Part shown: positions 1 to 8,689 of the stretch, one piece after another | How positions within the stretch are numbered: position 1 is the first letter of the stretch | Layout of the letters: each line of letters begins with the position of its first letter | DNA from: Paramoeba atlantica | Lineage: Eukaryota; Discosea | Assembly (NCBI GenBank): GCA_977017575.1 | Contig: CDRNVI010000004.1 | Location: forward strand, 62,001-126,000 | Direction of reading: 5' to 3' | DNA: 64,000 bases | The notes under the pieces: model-generated | The model's input: the letters and a program-made list of their open reading frames with translations, nothing else | Databases searched by the model: none | What the model was told of the DNA's origin: nothing | Program-made: the position numbers and the translations under genes

Positions 1-840
1 TACCCAGACATCCGCCTCGGTGTACAGAATACGATCCGCGAGCTTGGTTTCCTCACATGCAGTGGTGTGCAAAGTAATGGGTTCTTCCACGGAGAAGGGG
101 GGGGAATCAAACGTTTCCTTTTTCTTCACTCGTGTATTAGGAATATTCTTATATTGTGGGTGCGACATGTTGGGCTGTTTGGGAAGGCGCGATTGGAACA
201 TGGAAAGAAATGGCTCGAACAGTGTAGACCATGGTGGATTGTTCTTGTCCCTCCTAGAGTATCTGTTTAAAATTATTCTATTTCGTCTTCTCAGCTCAGA
301 TATTACGAGTGATCCAGAATTGAACCGCATTGGAGGTGAACGGATATGTAACACTTTCCTGTCCGAAAGGCGACGCACAATACGTACACGAGAATTTCTG
401 TTTCCTGACGTTACTTTTAAGGGCCTTCTGAGAACATTGAAGTTTTTTGTTCTATTTTTCGTATGATTATTGCTCTGATTTCTTTCGTACTGAGTCCTCT
501 CTTTATCTGTTGCACAACTTTCACACGAAGAAACGCTGGATTGAAGAGGCTCAGAATCCGACTCATAAGTAGGAAATATTTGGGGAGCCATATTGCAATA
601 AAACTTCACCATATTTTCAGCCTTCCATAAATCACGCACGTGACCAGGAGTGTCCCGGTGCCGAGAGACCACCATACTCGCCAAAAGTGCGCCAGTGCTG
701 GTTCCTGCAACAAGATCAAACATTTCGTAGATCGGTCGGCCTGCGTACCTTTCCATATGAAGAAGAATCACAGCTGGAACCAAACCCCTTACTCCACCTC
801 CGTCGATGCATAGAACACGAAAAGGTCTACCAGCGTTCAT
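1..840 (-). CDS. Patatin-like phospholipase, 3' end outside window
   Basis: The frame is open from an ATG at 840 down to base 1, giving the first 280 residues; the stop lies outside the window. Near the N-terminus the protein has the patatin oxyanion motif (CIDGGGVRGL, residues about 11-20) and about 30 residues later the nucleophile-elbow motif GTSTG. Patatins are lipid acyl hydrolases with a Ser-Asp dyad, so the serine of GTSTG is the expected nucleophile; the catalytic Asp (DGG/DGA) should follow beyond the window edge. After the elbow comes a long stretch rich in Ser, Asn, Arg and Lys, residues about 95-280, which looks like a disordered insertion inside the catalytic domain. The start is chosen because an in-frame TGA lies 15 codons upstream. 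No signal peptide is seen. Substrate and location are not known. Confidence 0.85.
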   Translation of the reverse strand, partial: MNAGRPFRVLCIDGGGVRGLVPAVILLHMERYAGRPIYEMFDLVAGTSTGALLASMVVSRHRDTPGHVRDLWKAENMVKFYCNMAPQIFPTYESDSEPLQSSVSSCESCATDKERTQYERNQSNNHTKNRTKNFNVLRRPLKVTSGNRNSRVRIVRRLSDRKVLHIRSPPMRFNSGSLVISELRRRNRIILNRYSRRDKNNPPWSTLFEPFLSMFQSRLPKQPNMSHPQYKNIPNTRVKKKETFDSPPFSVEEPITLHTTACEETKLADRILYTEADVWV

Positions 841-1328
841 CAACTTCACTGCAATGTCGCTGAATTCCTGAGCAAGGGTGTCAGCTCAGACATGCTAACT
901 TGATACACCATGCAAAAATTGGTAAACTCGAAACATCATGCAAATTAGCCTGTGACCAGGCCATGGGGACTATTGAGAAAAAAACTTTTCTAATCTTTCA
1001 AAAAGACAACATCCAATGTAGTCCTACTTCAGAAAAGAAGCTAAGTTTTCTTACTTGCAAGAGCAAATGACATTCTTTTGTTTTTCCATTTAATGTATTG
1101 TACTATTCATAACAGAAATCAGTTTATCCGATAGCGTTCAGCTTTTCGTGTCAAACCATGGAATACAGGCCATTGACTTATGGGGGAAGTGTTCAGATAC
1201 ACGTCCGGACCTTTAAAATGATTTCGCATGAACAAGTTTTGCGTCATTTCATAGGCCACAGCAAAGCACGCACAGCTCACACTACGTTTTCGTACTTCGC
1301 CCCAAAAATGTCATGAAATCTCTTAGCT
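841..1328. other. Intergenic spacer, no gene seen
   Basis: This spacer of about 490 bp separates the patatin start from the RRP1 stop. No frame in either direction looks coding. It should hold the RRP1 3' UTR and the patatin 5' UTR with its splice acceptor. A short minus-strand ATG at about 893 opens a 15-codon reading frame overlapping the patatin leader, which could be an upstream ORF if included in the mRNA. Confidence 0.5.
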
Positions 1329-2294
1329 TCACTCGTCCAGGACTTTTAAGGAGAGATCTTTATGTAGGCGAATTAAATTAGATCGATTTGCATCTAATGT
1401 GTCAGGATCAATAATAGAATGTTTCATTTTCTTAACCAGAGTGCGTACTGTCTTAATGAGATGACTACGAGACGTAGTTTGCTCCTGTTGGGGCACTGAC
1501 AGATTTTTTGACGCAGTTTTTGGGTCTGTTTCTGGGGATTCTATTTCGAAGCATAATCGTTTTAATGGCTTCAGAACCCAGACCTCAATGCGATTGAGCA
1601 GTGCTCGATTCGGATGTCTTGTCAATGTCCGTAGGACGACAGTCTCCAACACTTCGTCAAGCACGCCATTGGAAAGTCTAGGGGCTCGCAAACACTCGTC
1701 AAGAAGCACGTCAACGACATGCATACAAAGGTCCTGTACATCGTCATGAGCGAATAAACTTCGAACGAGGGTGCTGAACTCGTCGATTGGGATAGTTCGC
1801 AAAAGATGGAAAACATATCGTCGCACAAAGTACATGTACTTGTTCAATCTCCACTTATCGATGTGAGGCCACTCGCGCGTAAGTGCAACCCAGCCTACCT
1901 TTGCCCACAACACGCACGACTTCAAAGTAGTTTCCTTAGAGAACACTTCAGACGTCCACCGGGTGATCGTGTCAGCGGCAGCATCCTGGGCTTTCCAGCC
2001 ATCCGTGTGGTAGTAATAAAAGAATAAACCCTTCCACAGGTACTTCATGTCCTCCTCCAGCATGTCCCACACCTCCGCACGTGTGTCGTCTACCGCCTGT
2101 CTTACTCTTGCACTCAACATCGCAGGAACTCTCTCAAGGGCTCGATCCCGTAGTCTAACATCACTACTGCTTAATCGTTGGCACAACATCTTCACGGAGC
2201 TTGTATCGATGTCCTGTTGCAAGAGAACGTTCTCATATATTGGAGGCTTTGTCGGAGGCTGCGCACCTCCAGCTTTCCGTTTTTGTCGTGTCAT
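1329..2294 (-). CDS. RRP1: RRP1/Nop52 family rRNA-processing protein
   Basis: A 321-residue protein with the Nop52/RRP1 domain over about residues 28-235. Typical family features are the W-x-GLF-YY segment following a charged helix (residues about 85-97), then helices with WP-HIDKWRLNKY and a long arginine-rich helix (YFVRRYVFHLL). RRP1 acts in the nucleolus in maturation of the large ribosomal subunit, at the 27S pre-rRNA steps in yeast. The C-terminal third is charged and has no recognised fold, as in other family members. The N-terminus (RQKRKAGG) is basic and could serve nuclear import. The stop is TGA. It is about 140 bp from the next upstream gene. The domain assignment is by pattern recognition of conserved segments. 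Confidence 0.8.
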   Translation of the reverse strand: MTRQKRKAGGAQPPTKPPIYENVLLQQDIDTSSVKMLCQRLSSSDVRLRDRALERVPAMLSARVRQAVDDTRAEVWDMLEEDMKYLWKGLFFYYYHTDGWKAQDAAADTITRWTSEVFSKETTLKSCVLWAKVGWVALTREWPHIDKWRLNKYMYFVRRYVFHLLRTIPIDEFSTLVRSLFAHDDVQDLCMHVVDVLLDECLRAPRLSNGVLDEVLETVVLRTLTRHPNRALLNRIEVWVLKPLKRLCFEIESPETDPKTASKNLSVPQQEQTTSRSHLIKTVRTLVKKMKHSIIDPDTLDANRSNLIRLHKDLSLKVLDE

Positions 2295-2435
2295 ACTGTT
2301 TTTATAAATTAGATCTAACGTCTAAATGGTGAATATACATGCCTTAAACTCACGTAAATGTTTACTTCCGTTCACATTCTTTGCCATCCCCACCACGATG
2401 AACGCCCCTCAAAAAATACAACCTCCCCGCCCTTC

Positions 2436-3041
2436 CTACGATTTCGGCGTTATCCGCCTCCCCTCCGCCGCCAGCACCCGATTCATAATCCCCGTCAACC
2501 GCGAAACATCCCGCGCGCTGAGCTTTTCCCACCCCTCCCCCTCCTCCCCCCCCTCCCCCCCGCTCCCCCCCACCACCGGAAGCAGCGCCCCGTCGGTGGT
2601 CCACACAAAGAACACCCGCACCCCGGACGCGGCAAACTTCGCTAACAGGACACACAGTTCCCGGACCTCCGAGCCGCGCTCGGGGTGGCGCCGCAGCAGC
2701 CCCTCCAGGGCCTCGGGGTTCAGTTCGGCACGCCCCGGGGCCATGGCCCCATCCCCGGGAGGGGACTGCACCCCCCATAACGTGGTGAGCACATCCCGCA
2801 CAACCCCCGGGGGGGTCACGGCCACGACCAGAGGAAGATACGGCAGTCTGGGGGGGGAGGGAGACATCTCAGTTTTTGAGTCGAAGTGCTTATCTCCGGT
2901 TCCCGTCGCGGGCTTTGCAAACTCGTCGACAATGGTGAGGAGCGTGGGGGCGTAGTCCCGTAGGGCGCGGTCCATGAACCGGTGGGCTTGGTCCCGGGTG
3001 GTTTGCGTGCCGACGTAGTATTTGTGGATGGGGGTGTCCAT
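2436..3041 (-). CDS. Unknown conserved-looking protein, about 200 aa
   Basis: The frame is open to 3221, but the first 60 residues of that longer frame are hydrophobic and proline-rich and look like translated 5' UTR. The ATG at 3041 (MDTPIHKYYVGTQ) begins what looks like real protein, so that start is preferred. The product has a helix with TTRDQAHRFMDRALRDY, then two hydrophobic beta-like strands (LPLVVAVTPPGVV and GVRVFFVWTTDG) separated by a charged helix, which suggests a small alpha/beta domain. A glycine-glutamate linker precedes the C-terminal helix. The 5' half of the gene is very GC-rich. I do not recognise the family and assign no function. Confidence 0.6.
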   Translation of the reverse strand: MDTPIHKYYVGTQTTRDQAHRFMDRALRDYAPTLLTIVDEFAKPATGTGDKHFDSKTEMSPSPPRLPYLPLVVAVTPPGVVRDVLTTLWGVQSPPGDGAMAPGRAELNPEALEGLLRRHPERGSEVRELCVLLAKFAASGVRVFFVWTTDGALLPVVGGSGGEGGEEGEGWEKLSARDVSRLTGIMNRVLAAEGRRITPKS

Positions 3042-3263
3042 GGGGGGAGGGGGTGAGGGTGGAGGAAAGTGGTAGAGGTTGGAGAGAGGAATAATGCGAG
3101 AATTGGATATCCGGAAAAAAGGATAAAAGAGAGGAAGAAAGGTAAGTGTGAGGTAAATCTCACACACCTTAATAACGAGCTTGGTTCCGAAATGTTGCGA
3201 AACTTCCTTGAGATGGAACAAATGCCGAGGTGAAGTGTGTGCAAGTCATCTTATCTTTGTATT

Positions 3264-4400
3264 CTACTTTGCAACGCGAACCCCTATTAATACTACGGCA
3301 CTAAGAATCAAAACAAATATAAGCAAAAAGATGAGTTTGTACTTTGTCTGTCTCTGGTACTTTCTTGTTTTGATTAGCTCTTGAACTCCAGAAGTCACAT
3401 GATCCCGAGTCATCGTAAGGTTACAGTCGATCCGGTCCAGCAAAGTTCCCTGCTCCGTTACAAAAGAATTGACAGTAGAGAACAGATCGTGCACAGATCG
3501 TATTGACTTTCGTATCCGTAGCAGTTCTGTGTCATTCCTCTGAAGCTCTTGTTGCTGCAGAAGCATTGCCTGTGCTTCCTCTGTAGACATCCCCTCGGCC
3601 TCATAACGGTCGAGCTGCTCTAAGCGATCCAACTTTTCAAAGTCATTTTCAAAGGAGTCTTCTTTAGTATCAAGTGTCGTGCTCTCCTTCGCGTCGTAGT
3701 TGTCTACGTTCACAGCAAAGCTTACAGGTCTTTCTCCTAGCACTCCCTGGCGAAACTTCGCTACCTTTGCTTTGTGAGAACGAAGATCGGATAGATACTC
3801 CGCTTGGTGCTCGCGAAACAGTCGTGATATTTTTCCAGCTTTTATGACGATTGCTTTTCTTATATTGGAAACGAGCGTGTGTTGCGTTCCGAAAAGAATG
3901 AGGCTTTTATTTTTCTCGATTTCACGCTCAAGTTTATGCAATTTCCTTTCGAGCGCTTTAAAAGAGTCTGAAATAGTCTCTGTAAAATGTTCAATGTTCT
4001 TTTCTTCTTGATCGCGTTCTGCTGGTGAACGAAAATGGATAGTTAAGTGTGCCCTTTGTAACTGGAGTAAGCTGTCTAACTTTTCGCTTACTTCTTCAAC
4101 CCCTATACGCAAAGCAACGATAAGCTCAATGCAAAACTGTGGTACGCTTGGAAGCAAACCGCTGAGCTGCGCTCTATAAAAGGATTCGATTTTCCAAGAC
4201 GCATCACAAGGAGTGCTAACCTCGTCAATGGTGATTAGTGACCTCGAAGGTGAAGAACTCAATGTATTTCTGTCTTTTGACTTTGTTTCAAATTCCCCGC
4301 TTTGTGCTTCAACATCACTTAAATGCTCACTACTGTGCGAAATTTTGTGATACCGTGAGCGACGGGCAACAAAATCGGGAAAATGGTCCTTGATCGCCAT
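3264..4400 (-). CDS. Syntaxin-16/Tlg2-like Qa-SNARE
   Basis: A 378-residue tail-anchored protein. The middle (about residues 80-200) has helices resembling the Habc bundle of syntaxin 16. The SNARE helix, residues about 290-345, contains IRSVHDLFSTVNSFVTEQG followed by LLDRID, the syntaxin-16 pattern, with the zero-layer glutamine in TEQG. The C-terminus is one hydrophobic helix of about 23 residues followed by a few lumenal residues, the normal SNARE anchor. The N-terminal 60 residues are polar; Tlg2/syntaxin 16 binds a Vps45-type SM protein through such a region. Expected role: fusion of endosome-derived vesicles at the trans-Golgi. Assignment to the syntaxin-16 subfamily rests on the SNARE core and is less certain than the SNARE call itself. 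Stop is TAG. Confidence 0.8.
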   Translation of the reverse strand: MAIKDHFPDFVARRSRYHKISHSSEHLSDVEAQSGEFETKSKDRNTLSSSPSRSLITIDEVSTPCDASWKIESFYRAQLSGLLPSVPQFCIELIVALRIGVEEVSEKLDSLLQLQRAHLTIHFRSPAERDQEEKNIEHFTETISDSFKALERKLHKLEREIEKNKSLILFGTQHTLVSNIRKAIVIKAGKISRLFREHQAEYLSDLRSHKAKVAKFRQGVLGERPVSFAVNVDNYDAKESTTLDTKEDSFENDFEKLDRLEQLDRYEAEGMSTEEAQAMLLQQQELQRNDTELLRIRKSIRSVHDLFSTVNSFVTEQGTLLDRIDCNLTMTRDHVTSGVQELIKTRKYQRQTKYKLIFLLIFVLILSAVVLIGVRVAK

Positions 4401-4960
4401 ATTATATTGAGAGCGTATCAGACAGCATCTTAAAGAAAGGAAAAAAGATCTATTTCGCTGTGAAGAACTACATGTATACTACTACTAGTTGCAAGAACAA
4501 AACTAACCGAACCATAAAAACATTTCTAGGAATAATTTATAAACTTTCATAAATAAGACATTCAATTCATAAATAATCATGACTGTAAATTAATCCTACG
4601 AGTGAGTTCTCCCCCCTCATCCCAATCTGCCGCGCACGAGGCTGTGCGGGGCATCTGGGCGTTTCCAGGTTGGATGGGAAACCCGATGGTCACCAGGACG
4701 TGTTCGCGGTTTACTTGCCCAATCTTCTTCAAAAATCTAAATCTTTAAGAATCAACAATTTATTTATTCTTTCTGAAAGTGTCCATCAGCCCTTTGTTTT
4801 GCCAAAGCCTATCACTATAGTACTCGGAAAAGGATTCATGGCAAAAGAGTATAATTCCCCTTACTTGTTAACCTCAAAAATTAACACAATGTTGACTCAA
4901 CTTATGTTCCCCCCTGCACCCCTTCTCAGAAATCCTGTCTTTCATAAATATGTAGGTCGT
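4401..4960. other. Intergenic spacer, no gene seen
   Basis: This 560 bp spacer is AT-rich next to the SNARE start and of mixed composition towards the LRR gene. A plus-strand open frame overlaps its 3' side but has no recognisable protein features and is treated as chance. Confidence 0.45.
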
Positions 4961-5740
4961 TTAGTCCTCATAAAAGGCATCGATATGATCAAATTCAGGC
5001 GATCTACGTCGCAATATACCGTTACTGGACGATATTTTCGTCGCTCTAAAATCGTAGATCAAATCACGCCATTCAACTGCATCAAACGTGCCTTCAAGTT
5101 TTGGGTTGTGCTGTAAATGTAGCAAGCGTAACGATATTGGAAGCAAATCGAAATCAACAAGGCCTTCGAAAGAATTGGCAGCCAACGAAAGTTCCTCAAG
5201 ATCCTGTGGCAAACTTGACAACTTCAAGCTACTACCGTAAAACTGGTTCATGTAGAGATAGAGCGATTCTAGAGTAGCAGGTAAGCAATCAAACGGCACT
5301 TCCCCAAAAAGGTTGTTATCCGCAATGTTGAAGTACCAAAGATGAGTGGGTAAATGTTCCCAGTGCAGTACCCCACGCAAACCTAAACCAGGCCAGTGTA
5401 TTCTTTTTATGTTACGCTCTTTGTCGCAGTCAATACCATGCCAATGTTCCAGGGAAGTATTTGTTGTCCATGAAACGTGTAGGTTTTCTGCATCTTTTAA
5501 CAAACGTGATAACTCATGCTCAGGAGGAAACAAAATAGAGCTGATTTTCGCAGGTAGAGAATGACATACAGGCTGATCTGTTGTGCTCATTTGCTTTTTC
5601 TCACAACTCGTTGATTTCTCCGCGTCATCAGCAAGCTGGAGCAAGGGTAACATCACAATTGGAGCGAAATACGTGAATATGAAAGTGCACAAAATGTTGC
5701 TTAAAAAATGAGGAAAAATTAATAAATGACGGGGTGGCAT
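4961..5740 (-). CDS. LRR protein with hydrophobic N-terminus (family copy A)
   Basis: A 259-residue protein. Residues about 8-36 are hydrophobic and may be a signal peptide or membrane anchor. Residues about 70-115 form a cap resembling a plant-type LRRNT: an acidic helix, then W-TTNTS, W-HGIDCD and RIHWPG. About five leucine-rich repeats follow with the family consensus LP-xx-L-xx-L-x-(L/I)-xx-N-x-F-x-G. The last repeat ends in a conserved sub-motif (HNPKLEGTFD then a T-K-I segment) shared with copy B. The C-terminus is charged. LRR solenoids bind proteins, so a binding role at the cell surface or endomembrane is plausible, but no partner can be named. Four related genes lie at 7.3, 30.3, 36.7 and 46.2 kb. 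Confidence 0.75.
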   Translation of the reverse strand: MPPRHLLIFPHFLSNILCTFIFTYFAPIVMLPLLQLADDAEKSTSCEKKQMSTTDQPVCHSLPAKISSILFPPEHELSRLLKDAENLHVSWTTNTSLEHWHGIDCDKERNIKRIHWPGLGLRGVLHWEHLPTHLWYFNIADNNLFGEVPFDCLPATLESLYLYMNQFYGSSLKLSSLPQDLEELSLAANSFEGLVDFDLLPISLRLLHLQHNPKLEGTFDAVEWRDLIYDFRATKISSSNGILRRRSPEFDHIDAFYED

Positions 5741-5964
5741 GTATTTTCAATCGTTCATGTATTTTTAATCGTTCAAGATACCTCCGCATTTTGCATACCC
5801 GCCGTACCCCCCTAGGAATCGAAAGACTCAAATTTTGACTTTCCGAAAAAAAAATGTCTTGTAAACACAGCTTTGCCAAGGTAAAATGCTAAATGATCTC
5901 TCACCAAGCTGGTTATCTCACCACTAGCTGCAAGTTGCGAAGGAACGTCCCCCTCTCATTAATA

Positions 5965-6158
5965 AACCCAGGCTGAAGTGGACGAGGGAGATACGAAAGT
6001 CACCTTTGGAAAACCACCTCAAAACTGGAATGGTATCCCCCGTTAGAGACCCTTTTGTCACATCAGATTGCTCTACAAACCGGGCGATACCATTCCAGTT
6101 TTGAGGTGGTTTTACAAAGGTGACTTTCGTATCTCCCTCGTCCACTTCAGCCTGGGTT
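5965..6158. repeat. 73-bp inverted repeat with 48-bp spacer
   Basis: Arms 5965-6037 and 6086-6158 are reverse complements over 73 bp with one visible mismatch. The spacer is 6038-6085. The arms carry AACCCAGGCTGAAGTGGACG at the outer end and GGTATC at the inner end. Such a near-perfect fold-back could be a young MITE or an inverted duplication. No target-site duplication is obvious. Confidence 0.85.
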
Positions 6159-6230
6159 ACATAGCCATCGGAACATGCTCCTTAGGTTCCCTTACAGCTT
6201 CCCACGCGAAGAAGTCGTCGTCACCGCGGC

Positions 6231-6263
6231 AAAAAGACAGAAGGCTCCTCCTTCTGTCTTTTT
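6231..6263. repeat. 14-bp perfect hairpin with T-rich end
   Basis: Stem AAAAAGACAGAAGG (6231-6244) pairs with 6250-6263 around a 5-base loop, and three more T follow. It looks like a bacterial-type terminator, but in this setting it is only a hairpin of unknown role. Confidence 0.6.
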
Positions 6264-7066
6264 TCCTTGCGCCTCCTCCTTCCTCTACGGCCTTGCGTGT
6301 CACACGCTTCCAGGTAAATTTTGGCCTTTGTAGGTTCATTACCGGGACAGGGTGAATAAATATCAAATGAAACCAAAGAGTATACGGGTATATCAGGCCC
6401 CAAACTATCAGAAGACGTTCTAGGAGTTGATTTCGGAAAAATGTATTTTTTTACTTTCACCCATAAATTTTCAGTTCATTTTTTTTTCCAAATTTCAAAG
6501 ATTGCTATGATCACCCTGGTGGGGAGGGGGGCGGGCAGCGGGTACCCACCGGAATTCTTGAAAAACTAGTGATCTTGTCACTCAATTCGATTCTTACGTC
6601 TTTTTAAATATTTTGTTCGAAAACTCACCTGAAACGAAATTGGGCACAGAAATCGGTCATCCATCCATCCATGGGGGGGTCCATGGGGGCTTTTCAAAAT
6701 CGAGCGCAGGGAAGTGGTAGAGTAGGCCGCGGCGATAATTTTCCAACCCCCCCTGGTACGCGCAGGAGGGATCCGACAAGGTCAAAATTTCCGAAATTTT
6801 TGGGGTGACCAAAAAAAAGAAAATTTGACCCAAAAAAAAAAAAAAAAAATATTATTTTTCCAAAATCGACTCCTAAAACGTATTTTAAGAGTTTTGCACC
6901 TCGGCTACCATTCTACGACGTTTTTTTCGACAGATTCGCCTCCTGCACCTACTGGTAAGGCATCAAAAACGGCCCAAATTCGGCTTGAAATTTCGCATTT
7001 TGCCTGAAAAATCCAGCTTTTTCACCCAAAAAAATAGATTATTCATGATCTTTTGGCGATTTTTCT

Positions 7067-7169
7067 TTTTTAGGCTCTTCGTTAAACGCGGAGGTAGTTT
7101 TCAACGCGAAGCAGCATGAGTGACTTCTAAGTTGAAAACAACCACCGCGTTTAACGAGGAGCCTAAAAA
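7067..7169. repeat. 39-bp inverted repeat, 25-bp spacer
   Basis: Arms 7067-7105 and 7131-7169 match in inverted orientation with three mismatches; both begin TTTTTAGGCT on their outer side. It lies about 100 bp from the stop of the next LRR gene, in what should be that gene's 3' UTR or the spacer. It may be a small MITE or an RNA hairpin. Confidence 0.75.
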
Positions 7170-7271
7170 CGTTATTGATGAGAGGGGGAGTAGTCCCAGT
7201 GAAGTTCAACAGTTGGAACTATAAAGTTTCGAAAAGAAATGCGCTTTCCCACCTTCGTTGCATTTTATGCA

Positions 7272-8057
7272 CTATGACAAGAAAAACGAATTTTCATATA
7301 GAAGACGGCGACTCCGCCCGTTGAGTGCGATGATCTTTGTGTTTTCGATATTGTAGTACATACCTTTTAATGAACACTGCACGTCTACTGTGCCCTCCAG
7401 TTTCACATTGTCATTAAGAAAAATGCGGACTAAGGGAGGAGGAAGTGCCGAGAAATCTACCTCACCTTCAAATTTGTTATGCGCAATGTCAAGATGTGTT
7501 AGCAGAAGGGGCAAAAGGAGAAAATTTGTGGCGCCGCTGAACTCGTTGTGATTGATCGCAAGGTAGGTTAAGGTCGAAGGTAAGCTTACGAAGGAAAAAC
7601 GTCCGGACAGCTTATTGGCACTTAGGTTGAAATGTCTCAGTGTCTGTGGCAAAAATCTTATATCTAACTCATTCCGTATGTGTCTTGCCGGATAATTGAT
7701 GCGAATCACATTGCCTTTAACGTCACAGTCTACTCCGACCCATTTACAACCAGGTGTTTCCAGGTTCCATGTAGTGGGACGATCTACCACTCTTTGTACA
7801 AGTTTCATTAATTCGTACTCAACGGGCAAAGAAACGCAACTGACTTTAGCGGGTCGGGAGTGGAGAGAAATATCGGGATTCGCCCCTGAGAGTAGTGCGC
7901 CGGGCGATCCATGCGATTCGGTCTCACTCCACTTTCTGGACGACGCTTGATTGTCCGCAAAACCTAGATAATACAATATGTATGAATGAGTCATCGTCAG
8001 AATTACACATGCAGTACTGTATTTATACCTGAAATCCTGTTTGAAATTATTGTACAT
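7272..8057 (-). CDS. LRR protein with N-terminal hydrophobic segment (family copy B)
   Basis: A 261-residue paralogue of the gene at 4961. Residues about 14-33 are hydrophobic (ACVILTMTHSYILYYLGF) and could be a signal anchor. The cap (residues about 75-125) has LPVEYELMKLV, a TTWNLET segment and KWVGVDCDVKGNVIRINYP. LRRs follow with LP-xx-L-x-H-(L/F)-(N/D)-(L/I)-xx-N-x-F-x-G spacing, including TLTYLAINHNEFSG and LTHLDIAHNKFEGEVDF. The end repeats the NVKLEGTVD and NTKI motif seen in copy A. Cysteines in the cap (C at the W-x-GV-D-C motif) are shared by copies A to D. Function is unknown; a protein-binding solenoid is inferred from the fold. Stop is TAG. Confidence 0.75.
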   Translation of the reverse strand: MYNNFKQDFRYKYSTACVILTMTHSYILYYLGFADNQASSRKWSETESHGSPGALLSGANPDISLHSRPAKVSCVSLPVEYELMKLVQRVVDRPTTWNLETPGCKWVGVDCDVKGNVIRINYPARHIRNELDIRFLPQTLRHFNLSANKLSGRFSFVSLPSTLTYLAINHNEFSGATNFLLLPLLLTHLDIAHNKFEGEVDFSALPPPLVRIFLNDNVKLEGTVDVQCSLKGMYYNIENTKIIALNGRSRRLLYENSFFLS

Positions 8058-8344
8058 TTTTCCACCTGTTTTTTTTCGCGATTTAGAGGAAATTGTGGTG
8101 CCTTTTTTAAAATTCTATTTCCGCATTGTTTGTATACTTTTATTCTTTATGATTAATTTTACCGATATTGCTTATACATGCTACTAGTATTTATCATGCC
8201 AAATAGGCCATTGGTGAGTCTGTAGTTAGTATCTGGAGATATGTGCGGGTGTCTGTGAGTCGCTGTGGGCTGCTGTGATTCGCTGTGAGTAGCTGTCAGT
8301 ATTTGTTTTTCGTCGGAAGACCCCGAAGAAAGTATCATCGCCAT

Positions 8345-8689
8345 TCATTCACCCCTTTGCTCTTTAACACTCTTCGATGCAGTTCCCTTGTACGTTACCC
8401 ACATGCGGCGCAACGTTTTCGATAGAACAGGGATGTCGCCAGAGGGAAGCTCACGACGAAAATATTCCGCAACAGAAGTTGCCGAACGACGATTAACTTT
8501 CGACTTACCCACAGTAAAGCTTCGCTGTATTATGCAGAGCACCTGGGCCACAAGTGCGAATGTCAGTTTTCGTTGGCATACTGTCCACCCTTCGTAGACA
8601 AAGCATGCTTCTTGGACTCTTTTTTGGTCTAACCCACGCTTCACACGCATGGAGGATAAGGTGGCGATCAAAAGATCCAGCGAGTCCAT
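8345..8689 (-). CDS. Small unknown protein, 114 aa
   Basis: A compact basic protein beginning MDSLDLLIATLSS. It contains helices with QKRVQEACFVYEGW and KLTFALVAQVLCIIQRSF and a basic C-terminus (SKTLRRMWVTYKGTASKS). The composition is protein-like, but I recognise no family. The stop is TGA; the next in-frame codon is ATG and a further 61 codons stay open to 8159. That downstream stretch is built from short repeats (GCTGTGAG-like units) and is more likely 3' UTR than coding. No signal peptide or membrane segment is seen. Confidence 0.5.
   Translation of the reverse strand: MDSLDLLIATLSSMRVKRGLDQKRVQEACFVYEGWTVCQRKLTFALVAQVLCIIQRSFTVGKSKVNRRSATSVAEYFRRELPSGDIPVLSKTLRRMWVTYKGTASKSVKEQRGE

Larger units (their letters stand above)
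5741..7271. other. 1.5 kb repeat-rich spacer between two LRR genes
   Basis: No credible gene is present. The spacer holds a 73-bp inverted repeat with a 48-bp loop (5965-6158), a 14-bp hairpin (6231-6263), diverged inverted copies of a dispersed repeat (about 6375-6460 and 6825-6960), an A19 tract near 6832-6850, and a 39-bp inverted repeat (7067-7169). Short open frames here are made of repeat sequence. It reads as a landing zone for small non-autonomous elements. Confidence 0.6.

Noticed and set aside
20-466. Plus-strand open frame of 148 codons at the window start
   Set aside because: It is the antisense of the patatin gene, whose GGGVRG and GTSTG motifs and continuous frame are clear on the minus strand.
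2362-2778. Gly/Arg-rich minus-strand frame overlapping the unknown gene at 2436
   Set aside because: Alternative-frame reading of GC-rich coding DNA; the other frame has a normal amino-acid mix.
4670-5116. Plus-strand frame of 148 codons near LRR copy A
   Set aside because: No domain, overlaps the LRR gene end in antisense, and would be the only host gene on this strand.
6231-6263. Hairpin with T run as a bacterial terminator
   Set aside because: The window is eukaryotic with a polycistronic layout; the hairpin is on the wrong strand for the host genes and sits in repeats.
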